A stretch of DNA of 64,000 nt, from NCBI GenBank assembly GCA_964647485.1, contig CAZYHV010000011.1, positions 1 to 64,000 of the forward strand. Reading direction: 5' to 3'. The DNA is from FW021-bin31 sp964647485 (GTDB lineage: Bacteria; Bacteroidota; Bacteroidia; Chitinophagales; Chitinophagaceae). The stretch's first letter is position 1, and each line of letters begins with the position of its first letter. The notes beneath the pieces were generated by a model. It was not told the origin of the DNA. It worked only from the letters and a program-made list of their open reading frames with translations, and searched no databases. The position numbers and the translations under genes are program-made. Positions 1 through 9,139 of the stretch are shown piece after piece.

Positions 1-363
1 CAAATGACCTTTTCAAGAAAATAGAAATAGACTACCTAAATTAGCGGAGTTAGGGATTAAAAGTAGGAACCACTATCAAGAAGACAAAGAGGAGGATATA
101 TTATAAACTTTCAAGTTCCTTTGTCTATCAGGATTTGTTCAGGCAATTGATAAGTTCATAAAAACCAGATAAGTGACCCAATGGGAGAGGTATGTCCTGA
201 CCTGAAAAGTGAACCTTTTCTGACTATATTATATGGGTTTTGTTACAAAGTCGATATCAAATAGCATATATTGTTATGTGTTGCATTGAAAAAATGAACA
301 GAAAGCCTAAAAATAAATACGATATATAATATTATTAATTAATCCATAAAAAATGGTTACCCT
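1..363. other. no gene recognised at the left edge
   Basis: I see no supported gene in this AT-rich stretch. All frames are broken by frequent stops. It lies downstream of the secreted hydrolase gene that ends at 364 on the minus strand. It may contain the decayed end of a neighbouring gene outside the window, but I could not recognise a family in any translated fragment. Confidence 0.4.
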
Positions 364-1398
364 TTATTCGGCCGATGAATAAAGTGGGTTAAATACTTTC
401 TTTAAAAAACGGTCCATATAATTCACCATTGGGTCAAACCATGGATAGAACAAAGGAAATGAATGTGGCGCATCATCAAAATTATGTACTTCCGTATAAA
501 TATTATAATTATTTAACGCCTTGATATAGTCATTTCGACCGGCATGCATGCGTGCTACAGAGCTGTTGAGAAATAATGTTGGCGGTGTTCTGTTACTTAC
601 ATATGTTAAAGGTGAGGCCGCCATCCACAGACCAGGATTCTCTTTTTTATTATAACCGAACCAATAAGTAGCCGCTGAAATTTTGCCCCTACTATCATTA
701 CCTTCGCCACTTTCAGGATGCACGAATGATAGTATCCCATCAATATCTATAAAGGCATTCACGTTTGTGCTGATGCCCATGTTGCATTGACAACCTTCAA
801 ACAAGGGCATATTGCCCGTTGTAGCCATAAATGCTGCCAGTTCGCCACCAGCAGAGAAACCTGCTATGACAATTTTTGATGTATCAACATTATAGTTTGA
901 TGCATTGACCCTCACCCAACGAATGGCAGCCTTAATATCATACACTGCTGCAGGAAACAATGCTTCAGTAGATAAACGGTATTCCGGTGTAAAGCATACA
1001 TAACCCAGATGAGCAAGACTTTCTGCAAGTGAATAATGTTGTGTTCGGTTGCCGCTACGCCATCCGCCACCATGGATCATAATAACAGCAATTTTTTTTG
1101 ATGATGATTGCTTAGGGATGAAAGCATCTATCATTAAATTACGATTATTGACAGAACAATAGGTAATGTTCCTCTTTATTATAACATCATCATAATCAAA
1201 CTCAGTTATAAGCTTAATGTTAGGGTGATAAGGCTTGTCGTGATTATAGGCACTGTAATTGCTGTAAGAAGTGTCTGGTTCATTGGTGATGCCGGTACGT
1301 AACTGTGCACTTAGCTTAATACACAAAATACACAACACACAACATAACAGGTACCGGGCGCTGTTTAAAGATAACCGAAAATTTTTCTTTCTAATCAT
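364..1398 (-). CDS. secreted alpha/beta hydrolase (esterase/lipase-like)
   Basis: Predicted carboxylic-ester hydrolase of the alpha/beta-hydrolase fold, 344 residues. An N-terminal hydrophobic segment (about residues 14-31, ending in SAQ) looks like a signal peptide, so it should act in the periplasm or at the surface. The oxyanion-hole motif HGGGW is near residue 109 and the nucleophile elbow GFSAGG puts the catalytic serine near 182. A late APHSF motif (His near 312) is the likely catalytic histidine. It resembles acetyl-esterase/BD-FAE-type enzymes that remove acyl groups from polysaccharides. It lies directly downstream of susD and susC on the same strand (72-base gap), so it is probably part of the same uptake locus and processes the imported substrate. 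The exact substrate is not visible. Confidence 0.8.
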   Translation of the reverse strand: MIRKKNFRLSLNSARYLLCCVLCILCIKLSAQLRTGITNEPDTSYSNYSAYNHDKPYHPNIKLITEFDYDDVIIKRNITYCSVNNRNLMIDAFIPKQSSSKKIAVIMIHGGGWRSGNRTQHYSLAESLAHLGYVCFTPEYRLSTEALFPAAVYDIKAAIRWVRVNASNYNVDTSKIVIAGFSAGGELAAFMATTGNMPLFEGCQCNMGISTNVNAFIDIDGILSFVHPESGEGNDSRGKISAATYWFGYNKKENPGLWMAASPLTYVSNRTPPTLFLNSSVARMHAGRNDYIKALNNYNIYTEVHNFDDAPHSFPLFYPWFDPMVNYMDRFLKKVFNPLYSSAE

Positions 1399-1470
1399 GC
1401 TTGCAAAATAAATTAAATTGTTAGCAATTTAAGTATCAACAGTATTTAACTCATGAGCCAAAAAACGTTA

Positions 1471-2988
1471 TCAATAGCCTTCATTCTGAGTAAGGTTTGG
1501 ATTTGCAACCAATTGCTCATTTGGTATTGGATATACTTTACGGAAGGATTCCGTTTGTGTTGTTTTAAACGGCCATTTACCTGTGAAATAATCACCAAAA
1601 CGGATCATATCCGTTCTTCTACAACCTTCCCACAAAAACTCACGTGCCCTTTCATCTTCAATATCCTGTAAGGTGAGCGAGGTAAGTAATGTGGCTTTAC
1701 TTCTTTCCCTCACCTGGTTTACCAGTTTTAATGCATCTGCTGCATGGTCAGTTCTGAACAAAGCTTCTGCTTTTATCAGCAACACATCTGAATATCTCTC
1801 GAGCACCAAATCATTATCAGCATTAAATCCTGAAAATGCTGCACCTACTGGGCTATATTTTAATACTTTATAGCCTTCATTGTCCTGTGCCGCAACAATA
1901 TCCTGCACAGGTACTAAATTTAGTTGAGTGCCGTCAGGATATGTTAAAGGCGTAATGCCATCCAGGTAGTACTGCGGGCCGTATTCTATCATCTGTTTGC
2001 GAACATCCTGATCTTCATATCTGTTCAATGCCGCCGGTGTTGTACTGTAGCCATTTGCAGGAGAAAAAGGTAGGGTATATTTCAACTGGTCTAATCCGTT
2101 TTGTGTATATAAGATAAACTGATTATTGCCTGCATTATTAGTCGGGTCTTTCGTAAATGCAGATATAATTTCGCTTGAAGAAGCTTGTGTAGGCGAAGTA
2201 AAATTATCAATTACATTTGGCATAAGACTAAAAGCGCCTGAGTTGATTACTTTATCACACATATCAATAGCTTTCTGCCATTGGGGTGTGCCTGTATAAA
2301 CTTCAGCATTTAGGTACATGTAAGCGAGCGCTGTATAAATTGATTCTTTTGTAAATCGGGGATAATAGGATGCATGATCGACATCTTTCGCTGAAGGCAA
2401 CTGTTTTGCAGCTGCCAGCCATTCAGACTCTATAAATTTGTACACTTCTGCACGTGGCGTGGTAGGGGCCAGGTCCTTCGGGTCTTGCCTTGCTATAGTT
2501 ACTAACGGTACATTGCCCCAACAATCCATTACAAAGTAATAACCATAAGCTCTTAATGCTTTTGCCTCTGCAATTAATGATTGGAATTTGCCTTTATACG
2601 GAGATGCATCAAGGCTTTCAATAACTGCATTGGCAGTTCCTATTTCCTGAAACATATATTCCCAGGCTCTTGCAATAGTTTTGTTATTGGCATCTTCCAC
2701 ATGATGAGTGAGATCTATATTGCTTTGATCATACCATCCGCCGCTGGCCCTTCCGGGAACAATGAATTCATCCGTACTGAATTCTTTCATACGCCAGGGG
2801 TCGCCGATATCAATATTATAAGAAAGTAATTGATATATACCTACTACAGATGATAACGCTGTGGCCTCATCAGTATAATAAGTGTCAGGGGGGAGGCTTC
2901 CAAAGGTTTCTTCATTCAGTTTTGTACAACCTGATATGATGATACTTAGTAATAAACCTGCAGCAAATATTTTAATGCCTTTATTCAT
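1471..2988 (-). CDS. SusD/RagB-family nutrient-binding outer-membrane lipoprotein
   Basis: Surface lipoprotein that captures substrate and passes it to its SusC partner. The 505-residue length is usual for the family. The N-terminus has a signal segment followed by a lipobox (ISGC, Cys near residue 21), giving lipid attachment to the outer membrane. The helical SusD_RagB body follows, with conserved elements such as AEAKALRAYGYYFVMDCWGNVPLV near 140-160 and the C-terminal RERSKA...EDERAREFLWEGCRRTDMIRFG block that is diagnostic of the family. It sits 23 bases downstream of susC on the minus strand, so the two are translated from one transcript. The ligand cannot be read from sequence; the linked hydrolase suggests an acylated glycan or similar ester-bearing compound. 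Confidence 0.93.
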   Translation of the reverse strand: MNKGIKIFAAGLLLSIIISGCTKLNEETFGSLPPDTYYTDEATALSSVVGIYQLLSYNIDIGDPWRMKEFSTDEFIVPGRASGGWYDQSNIDLTHHVEDANNKTIARAWEYMFQEIGTANAVIESLDASPYKGKFQSLIAEAKALRAYGYYFVMDCWGNVPLVTIARQDPKDLAPTTPRAEVYKFIESEWLAAAKQLPSAKDVDHASYYPRFTKESIYTALAYMYLNAEVYTGTPQWQKAIDMCDKVINSGAFSLMPNVIDNFTSPTQASSSEIISAFTKDPTNNAGNNQFILYTQNGLDQLKYTLPFSPANGYSTTPAALNRYEDQDVRKQMIEYGPQYYLDGITPLTYPDGTQLNLVPVQDIVAAQDNEGYKVLKYSPVGAAFSGFNADNDLVLERYSDVLLIKAEALFRTDHAADALKLVNQVRERSKATLLTSLTLQDIEDERAREFLWEGCRRTDMIRFGDYFTGKWPFKTTQTESFRKVYPIPNEQLVANPNLTQNEGY

Positions 2989-3011
2989 ATTGAAGAATGT
3001 TATATTAATGA

Positions 3012-6000
3012 TTAAAATGTCACGTTAATGCCAAAGCTTACGGTTTTTGCTCTTGGATAACTTAAGTAATCCACTCCCAATGGAGCCGTACCTGTACCGG
3101 ACACTTCAGCATTTACTTCCGGATCAACACCAGAATATTTTGTTATCAGCAAAAGATTCTGTCCTGTTAAGAAAACTCTTGCAGATGAGATAAATGTTTT
3201 ATTCAATCCAAGGTCATAACTCAGCGTTAAATTATCAAGTCTTATAAAACTCCCATCTTCAATCCATCTAGATGAGTATTGTTTTGGAGCATCGCGACTG
3301 AGACCATCAGTTAATGCAGAAGCTAAAACATTTTTACCAGGCAGATTGCTCAGGTAGTTCATATTGGCAGCGGTAAGATTGAAAACATCGTTGCCAACCG
3401 AACCCCGGAACAAAAAGTTCAATGTCCATTTTTTATAAGTAAATGTATTGGTAAATCCCCATGTGTATTTGGGCTGTGCACAACCAATTATAGTATCTGT
3501 CCCATCATACGCAAAGGTTTCTTTACCATCTTTTATACCCGTAAATTCAGGTCCCCAAAAAGTACCCGATGGTTGCCCAGGGATAATTAATTGCGCATAT
3601 TTACCTAATGATACAGTTCCTTGCAAAGGTGCGATCTGTATATTATTACCGGCAAACTGTTCGTTTGAAAGACTCAATACTTTATTCTTATTAAAGCTGA
3701 TGTTAAAATTAGATGTCCATTTAAAATCAGTCTTATCAATTATTCTTCCGGTAAAGCTTATTTCAACGCCTCTGTTTTGAACGCTCCCAACATTGGCCAA
3801 CTGCGTACTAACTACTGTTGGAGAAGGTACAGGTATTCTTAATAAAAGATCGGTTGTTTTCTTATTATAATAATCTATGGTTCCGCTAAGCCTGCTGTTG
3901 AAAAATGCAAAGTCAAGGCCAATATCCAACTGGCTCGTTTGTTCCCATTTAAGATTCGGGTTTGCATATTGTTGTGGCAATACAGTTGTTACTCTGTTAC
4001 CACCAACAATATATCCTGTCGATGTGGCGCCTAATGTTTGTATCGAATTAAGATTGCCAATCTCTTGGTTGCCTGTTGTGCCATAGCTTGCACGAAGTTT
4101 AAGATCAGACACAGGTTTTACTTTAAAGAAATTTTCCCTTGAAACTCTCCATGCCACGGAACCAGAAGGAAATATGCCCCACTTGTTATCTTTACCAAAC
4201 CTGCTGCTCCCATCCCGCCTTACTGTACCCGTAACTAATATTTTATCTGCATAACTGTAATTTACTCTCGCATAGAAAGAAATTAGCTTATTGCTTCCCT
4301 GGAATGTATTAACGGCATTTACAGTACTTGCCGCCTGTAGGCTATACCATTTAAAAACATCGGATAGAAAACCGCTCGCCTCCGTTCTGTCTCCCATGCT
4401 TACAAAATACTGCCATGAATAACCTGCAATGGCATCGACTGAATGATTGCCCCAATGATTGTTGTACCGCAATATCGTTTCCAGCAGCTTGCTGTAATTT
4501 TCCAGCTTTTGAACGCTTGCATAACCACTCGTTCCCTGTCCTAAAAGATTTGCTTTTGATATGTAGGAATTGCGGTTGATATTCCGATCAGTGTAACCAA
4601 GATTTACATTAAAACTAAGTGGTTTCGACAGTTCTAATGTAGTAGAAAGATTTCCGATAAACCTATTATTCGTAACCTGGTCAAGTACTTGATCAGAAAA
4701 GGAAACCGGGTTTACCCTATATGGAGGAACATTATAATAATTACCATCTGAATCATATACAGGATATGTTGGATTGAATACCAGCGCTTCATAATTCATA
4801 CTGCTTCCAAACTCGCTACCTACCGTATTTGATACGGGGGCCTGCGCTGAAAAGGTTTGACCATAATTAAGACGCAGATCGAATGTAAGACGGTCTTCAA
4901 GCATTGCATGATTAATATTGATACGCGCATTGGTGCGCTTAAAATCAGAGCCAATGATAATGCTTTGCTGTCTGCCGTAACCGAGTGACGCACGGTACGT
5001 TGTTTTATTGCCACCGCCGGAAAAAGATAAATCATAGTCCTGAGCAATACCTATTCTGTAAATCTCATCCTGCCAGTCTGTATTGGCGCCTTTGTCATCA
5101 ATCGTTAAACCGTAATCCTTTGCCGCCTGGCGATATTGATCTGCAGTAAGCACATCGAGTGTGCCTTCAACCTTAGATATGCCTACAGACGCATTTAACG
5201 ATACTTTTGGTGAACCGGCAATTCCCTTTTTTGTTGTAATCACAATAGCGCCATTAGCGCCTCTTGAACCATAGATAGCTGTTGCAGAAGCATCTTTTAG
5301 AATAGTTATAGATTCAATATCATCAGGACTTAAGGTCATCAAGGGATTGGTAGGCTCTTCATCAAATATGTCAACACCATAATTGTTAATGTCTGCCTGC
5401 GCCACCCCTGCACTGTTTGAGATAGGCATACCATCAATTACATATAATGGATTATTAGATTGAGTTAATGAAGTACCTCTACGTATGCGTACGGTATTAC
5501 TGCCCCCCGGTTTACCACTGTTCTGTGAGATATTGACACCTGTCACTTTACCTTGTATCGATTGCTGGGGGCTTAATACCAGGCCCTGATTAAAATCATG
5601 GGATGATATCATAGATACGGCCCCGGTTAAATCTTTTTTCTTTTGTGTCCCATACCCCACGACCACCAACTGGTTCAATCCGGTTGCTGCCGAAACCAAA
5701 GAAATACTAATCTCACTCTTCCCCTCCACAGAAACAGTCTTCAATTCATACCCCAAATAACTCACCACAAGTACCGCATCCTCCGGGATATCCTTTAAAA
5801 CAAAATGTCCTTTATCATCGGTTGTCGTTCCTTTCGTGCTTCCTTTTACTTTAATGGTTACCCCTACCAATGGATTTCCATTAGTGGAATCGATAACCCT
5901 TCCCTCTATCTGGTGCACAGGTAATACTTTTTCTTCAGGGGCAGATTCAGATGCCGAAGTAGCATGCAGGAAAACGGTCGTTCCCTGTATGGTGTAACCC

Positions 6001-6317
6001 AGATGTCTGTCCGTTAACAATTTATTCAGGGTCGTTTTTAAATCGGTATCTTGAAAAGAAACCTTTATTTTTCCTATTTTCTTTAAATCATCAGCGTTAT
6101 AAAAAAACGAATACCCGGTCTGTTTTTGAATAACGGAAAACACTTTTTCAAGTGAAACGTTCTTTGCGCTATAAGTTACGGTCTGTGAGAAACTTTTAGC
6201 ACTAATACTTAAAGAACCGACAATTAAAAGGACAACTATTAGCTTCATAACTCGGAGAAATTGTCGTAAAACGGGAGAAAGCAGGTAGTGCTTCCTGAAC
6301 CTATAATTTTTTTTCAT
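3012..6317 (-). CDS. SusC/RagA-family TonB-linked outer-membrane transporter with STN signalling domain
   Basis: TonB-dependent outer-membrane channel, 1101 residues. Domain order: signal region (about 20-45), STN secretin/TonB N-terminal domain (about 48-118, starting VTYSAKNVSLEKVF), carboxypeptidase-regulatory-like beta sandwich (about 137-215), TonB box and plug (VVVGYGTQKKKDLTGAV near 217; GSRGANGAIVITTKKG), then a beta barrel ending with an aromatic residue (INVTF), as outer-membrane barrels do. The STN domain is the part that talks to a FecR-type anti-sigma factor, and such a factor plus an ECF sigma gene lie immediately upstream. This makes the protein a transducer as well as a transporter. 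It pairs with the SusD gene directly downstream. Confidence 0.95.
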   Translation of the reverse strand: MKKNYRFRKHYLLSPVLRQFLRVMKLIVVLLIVGSLSISAKSFSQTVTYSAKNVSLEKVFSVIQKQTGYSFFYNADDLKKIGKIKVSFQDTDLKTTLNKLLTDRHLGYTIQGTTVFLHATSASESAPEEKVLPVHQIEGRVIDSTNGNPLVGVTIKVKGSTKGTTTDDKGHFVLKDIPEDAVLVVSYLGYELKTVSVEGKSEISISLVSAATGLNQLVVVGYGTQKKKDLTGAVSMISSHDFNQGLVLSPQQSIQGKVTGVNISQNSGKPGGSNTVRIRRGTSLTQSNNPLYVIDGMPISNSAGVAQADINNYGVDIFDEEPTNPLMTLSPDDIESITILKDASATAIYGSRGANGAIVITTKKGIAGSPKVSLNASVGISKVEGTLDVLTADQYRQAAKDYGLTIDDKGANTDWQDEIYRIGIAQDYDLSFSGGGNKTTYRASLGYGRQQSIIIGSDFKRTNARININHAMLEDRLTFDLRLNYGQTFSAQAPVSNTVGSEFGSSMNYEALVFNPTYPVYDSDGNYYNVPPYRVNPVSFSDQVLDQVTNNRFIGNLSTTLELSKPLSFNVNLGYTDRNINRNSYISKANLLGQGTSGYASVQKLENYSKLLETILRYNNHWGNHSVDAIAGYSWQYFVSMGDRTEASGFLSDVFKWYSLQAASTVNAVNTFQGSNKLISFYARVNYSYADKILVTGTVRRDGSSRFGKDNKWGIFPSGSVAWRVSRENFFKVKPVSDLKLRASYGTTGNQEIGNLNSIQTLGATSTGYIVGGNRVTTVLPQQYANPNLKWEQTSQLDIGLDFAFFNSRLSGTIDYYNKKTTDLLLRIPVPSPTVVSTQLANVGSVQNRGVEISFTGRIIDKTDFKWTSNFNISFNKNKVLSLSNEQFAGNNIQIAPLQGTVSLGKYAQLIIPGQPSGTFWGPEFTGIKDGKETFAYDGTDTIIGCAQPKYTWGFTNTFTYKKWTLNFLFRGSVGNDVFNLTAANMNYLSNLPGKNVLASALTDGLSRDAPKQYSSRWIEDGSFIRLDNLTLSYDLGLNKTFISSARVFLTGQNLLLITKYSGVDPEVNAEVSGTGTAPLGVDYLSYPRAKTVSFGINVTF

Positions 6318-6402
6318 ACTTTTGTATGGTTTTTAGGTTGTTAAACAATAAATGATTGCCGTTCGGGGCATTTTTATTGAAATAACCCAAAATCTAATCG
6401 TT

Positions 6403-6422
6403 GGGGATGTTCCCGCATCCCC
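6403..6422. other. GC-rich hairpin between fecR and susC
   Basis: A perfect 7-base inverted repeat (GGGGATG / CATCCCC) with a 6-base loop lies in the 130-base gap between fecR and susC. On the plus strand it is followed by a T run, but no plus-strand gene ends there. In the minus-strand transcript it would separate fecR from susC and could reduce read-through or protect the susC message. The role is inferred. Confidence 0.4.
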
Positions 6423-6447
6423 GACTTTTTTGGAATTATTTCTATAT

Positions 6448-7668
6448 TTACTGAAGGATGACTCTCCTTCGATCTGCTTCAATCTTAAAATGGGCGCTTG
6501 TCTGTCTCAATCCATTCAATACCTGTGACAAAGTCAGGTCCCGGCCAATCCTTCCGGAAAATCGCTGTTCACTATCCACGCCCTCTCTATAGACTACCTC
6601 AATATCATACCAGCGCGCCAATTTTCGCATGACCATCGCTAGCGTAGCATCATTGAAAGCAAAATAGCCATTTTTCCACGCCACGATATTGTCCGTATTT
6701 ATATTTTCCAGGACTTTCATTTTACCATTTTCCAGGACCGCCTGCTCGCCCGGTTTTAGAATGCGTTTCCTAACCTTTACAGCCCCTTCTAACAAGGTGG
6801 TCCTCATGGCCGGTTCATCCGCATAAGCATTCACATTAAAATGGGTACCTATATCCTCAATCACTTCTCCATTCACCCAAACTTTAAAGGGCTTGTCCTC
6901 GTCATGCTTCACTTCAAAATAGACTTCCCCGGTCATTTCCACCTTCCGTTTCTTCCCCTTGAAAGCAACAGGATAACGAATGGAGGAACCGGAATTCAGC
7001 CACACCTTCGTGCCATCCGATAAGGTCAATTGATATTGCCCTCCACGCGGAGTCGTTAACGTGTTATATGCTATTGCCCCCCGGTCAGATAGCTTTTCAT
7101 TTCCTTTTTTTAATGCCCCACTTTGATAAGCCAATCGGCCGCTTCCTAATTTCAGCACCTTCATATTCCCCTGGCCGGCAAGCGTTCCCTTCTGTGTACT
7201 GTCTAATACCAGCTGCATTCCATTGGCTAAAGTAAGCGTCGCTTTATTGCCTCCCGGCATAATATCCCGCTTCTTCTTTTCTTCATGCCGAACAATCTCC
7301 TGTGGGAGCTCTGCTTTATGCCTATAAAAATAGACTCCCACACCAATGATCAACAGCACGACTGCCGCCGCAATACTTCTCCACAAAGGGAACCTCTTCC
7401 CATAAGTTCCTGTAGTCTCCTCTGTTCCTGCTTCTGCCTTTAAAGATTCATGGACAATGCTGTCAAACATCGTATCCCAATCTATCTGTCTTCCTTCCTC
7501 ATCAGTTTCCGCCCGGGTCTCTTGATATACACTCGTTATATATGCTTTCAGTGTTTCGTCCGTCCTGACCTGCTTCACATATTCAAATAACTCCTCTAAC
7601 TCACTATCCGTGATATTATTACTTAAATATTGTTGAAACAAATAGGTCAGTCTGTTCTTGTCGGGCAT
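6448..7668 (-). CDS. FecR-family anti-sigma factor
   Basis: Inner-membrane anti-sigma regulator, 406 residues. The N-terminal cytoplasmic part (about 1-90) would bind the ECF sigma factor. A single transmembrane helix is at about 96-113 (AAAVVLLIIGVGVYF). The periplasmic FecR domain follows, with the typical NTLTTPRGGQYQLTLSDGTKVWLNSGS and GEVYFEVKHDEDKPF motifs, then the C-terminal STN-interacting domain ending in ...LSQVLNGLRQTSAHFKIEADRRRVILQ. It lies between the sigma gene and the STN-bearing susC on one strand. By analogy with the Fec system, the model is that substrate binding at SusC is relayed to FecR, which releases or activates the sigma factor. Confidence 0.93.
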   Translation of the reverse strand: MPDKNRLTYLFQQYLSNNITDSELEELFEYVKQVRTDETLKAYITSVYQETRAETDEEGRQIDWDTMFDSIVHESLKAEAGTEETTGTYGKRFPLWRSIAAAVVLLIIGVGVYFYRHKAELPQEIVRHEEKKKRDIMPGGNKATLTLANGMQLVLDSTQKGTLAGQGNMKVLKLGSGRLAYQSGALKKGNEKLSDRGAIAYNTLTTPRGGQYQLTLSDGTKVWLNSGSSIRYPVAFKGKKRKVEMTGEVYFEVKHDEDKPFKVWVNGEVIEDIGTHFNVNAYADEPAMRTTLLEGAVKVRKRILKPGEQAVLENGKMKVLENINTDNIVAWKNGYFAFNDATLAMVMRKLARWYDIEVVYREGVDSEQRFSGRIGRDLTLSQVLNGLRQTSAHFKIEADRRRVILQ

Positions 7669-7796
7669 CTTTTGTTATTTCGTTTGATGACAGAAGAATT
7701 ATTCAAACTCCTCTATATAGACAGAGTCTAAAAAAGCGGGGAGGGAGTACTCTTTTTTAAAAAAAAATTACAGAATTAGGTAGATAGTTATCATAA

Positions 7797-7932
7797 ATGT
7801 GGCTAAAGCCGGGAAAGTCTATGGCTTTTAGTCCGTCAGTTAAAACTGACGGTAATAATTCGCTATCCATCTATTACCGTTGCCTTTAGGCAACGGGGCT
7901 TAACAGTTAACTAGAATGGGCTTTAGCCACAT
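7797..7932. repeat. REP-like composite palindrome
   Basis: The element is bounded by inverted termini ATGTGGCTAAAGCC (7797-7810) and GGCTTTAGCCACAT (7919-7932), which are exact reverse complements. Nested inside are two perfect 8-base-stem hairpins with 4-base loops: CCGTCAGT-TAAA-ACTGACGG (7833-7852) and CCGTTGCC-TTTA-GGCAACGG (7877-7896). This is the architecture of repetitive extragenic palindromes and of miniature elements mobilised in trans. No transposase is present nearby. Similar GGCTAAAGCC palindromes are, as I recall, common between genes in Chitinophagaceae. Confidence 0.7.
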
Positions 7933-8014
7933 TATCTATACGAGACCTAAATACCTAATCCAAAAGATTAATCGATTGAGTTCATTCTCACCTTGACCAA
8001 ATCTGACAGACAGG

Positions 8015-8064
8015 GAATAGTAATATTTATTAGGAGATGGCTTCGGTCATACTTCCCTCGCCAT
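8015..8064. repeat. 50-base intergenic direct repeat, copy 1
   Basis: Matches 8325-8374 with three mismatches in 50 positions. The core contains a potential hairpin with a TTCG tetraloop; in this copy the stem is ATGGC/GTCAT, which keeps pairing through one G-T wobble. Confidence 0.7.
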
Positions 8065-8297
8065 GGCGCTTACCTTTCCTTTTTATACCCTTTCTTCTCC
8101 GACCTTAGAAAAAAAGCGTTAAAAAAATGGAAGAGGGAGGCGTTAAAAATGAAATACAGTCCTTTTAACACAAACGGTATCGGATTTCCTCTTCATAAAA
8201 CAGAAAAAAGACTGTTTGCTTGAAAAAAACAGTGACCTTATTTCATTTAGCCGTACGAAACCATTTTTAGCTTTTTTTCTACCGTCTTGAATTTTTG

Positions 8298-8323
8298 TTT
8301 CTTTTGTTTCAAGACAAAAGAAA
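8298..8323. other. 10-base-stem hairpin
   Basis: TTTCTTTTGT and ACAAAAGAAA form a perfect 10-base inverted repeat around a 6-base loop. It lies just before repeat copy 2 and downstream of the sigma gene on the minus strand, so it could end sigma-gene transcription. It may equally be part of the repeat family. Confidence 0.45.
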
Positions 8324-8324
8324 A

Positions 8325-8374
8325 GAACAGTAATATTCATTAGGAGATGACTTCGGTCATACTTCCCTCGCCAT
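8325..8374. repeat. 50-base intergenic direct repeat, copy 2
   Basis: Second copy, 310 bases from the first. It contains the perfect hairpin ATGAC-TTCG-GTCAT at 8347-8360. UUCG tetraloops are unusually stable in RNA, and the pairing is kept in both copies despite a base change in the stem. Confidence 0.7.
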
Positions 8375-8433
8375 AACACCTGTCTTTGTAAATTCCGGAA
8401 CCGGTCGAAATGCCCTTGCGTGCGGTACACCAC

Positions 8434-9021
8434 TTAGTGTATAAAAAACAAAATAGCTAATAAAGGAGCCGTGGCCGAGATACTGGCACGAATATTCCTC
8501 AACGCTATCACAACCTGCTTTTTGACCGTTAAAGGAGAGATATTCAATCGTTCCGCAATTTCTTTATGGCTCAGGCCTTCTTCCCTGCTCAGTTTAAAAA
8601 TCAACCGTCTCCTGGGAGGAAGTTGCCCAATCGCTCTATTAATCAATGCATTGGTTTCTTTTACATCCATCCATTCTTCGGTATCGTTCCTTGCTTCATG
8701 AACGCGATGGCGAAGTGCTTCTTTCAACGCTTTACTTTTGGATACTTTCTTTAAATAGCGGAATGTTCGATTATAGGCTACGGTAAAGATATAAGCAGGC
8801 GGATTTTCAACTTCTTTCAATTGGGTACGACTTTCCCAAAGTCCGGCAAAAACTTCCTGTACAATTTCCTCCGCACCATAGGGAGATTTAGTAATTTTTA
8901 AGGCTGCAGCATACAGTCTTTTATTATAGGTATCAAATAATATTCTAAAGGCTGCAATATCCCCATCGGACACTCGCCCAAGCAATATTTGTTGCTCCTG
9001 TATAGAGAGATTCCGAGGCAT
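8434..9021 (-). CDS. ECF-type RNA polymerase sigma-70 factor
   Basis: Extracytoplasmic-function sigma factor, 195 residues. Region 2 is at about 15-85 (DIAAFRILFDTYNKRLYAAALKI..GAEEIVQEVFAGLWE), which recognises the -10 element and binds core polymerase. Region 4 is at about 125-180 (INRAIGQLPPRRRLIFKLSREEGLSHKEIAERLNISPLTVKKQV), a helix-turn-helix for the -35 element. It belongs to the SusCD-linked ECF group of Bacteroidota. It is the first gene of the locus sigma-FecR-SusC-SusD-hydrolase, though separated from fecR by the repeat-rich gap. Its C-terminus carries a short hydrophobic tail (ATAPLLAILFFIH), which is not required for the fold. Confidence 0.94.
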   Translation of the reverse strand: MPRNLSIQEQQILLGRVSDGDIAAFRILFDTYNKRLYAAALKITKSPYGAEEIVQEVFAGLWESRTQLKEVENPPAYIFTVAYNRTFRYLKKVSKSKALKEALRHRVHEARNDTEEWMDVKETNALINRAIGQLPPRRRLIFKLSREEGLSHKEIAERLNISPLTVKKQVVIALRNIRASISATAPLLAILFFIH

Positions 9022-9082
9022 GTTTCTTTTTGTATTATTGTTTCATAGATGATATAAAGTTATATAAAATATTTATAAAAAC

Positions 9083-9120
9083 AAGAAAGTCTTCTCAATT
9101 TATATCGAGAAGGCTTTCTT
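9083..9120. terminator. terminator after ftsZ
   Basis: A long inverted repeat: AAGAAAG (9083-9089) and CTTCTC (9091-9096) pair with GAGAAG (9107-9112) and CTTTCTT (9114-9120), with one T-G wobble and a 10-base loop. On the minus strand it is followed by a T-rich stretch, so it should end the dcw operon 20 bases after ftsZ. Confidence 0.8.
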
Positions 9121-9139
9121 ATAATTATTTCAACGAAGT

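Larger units (their letters stand above)
7669..8433. other. 765-base gene-poor region rich in palindromes and repeats
   Basis: No convincing gene. The stretch between fecR and the ECF sigma gene contains a composite palindrome (7797-7932), two copies of a roughly 50-base repeat (8015-8064 and 8325-8374) and a 10-base-stem hairpin (8298-8323). A 96-codon minus-strand frame crosses the second repeat copy, but its peptide has no domain and is best read as a by-product of a dispersed intergenic repeat. Confidence 0.6.

Noticed and set aside
1..363. Transposase or gene remnant at the left edge
   Set aside because: Translations in the frames tried gave only short stop-broken fragments with no recognisable family.
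8143..8433. 96-codon minus-strand frame downstream of the sigma gene
   Set aside because: It runs across repeat copy 2 and the hairpin, has no domain, and is explained by the intergenic repeat.
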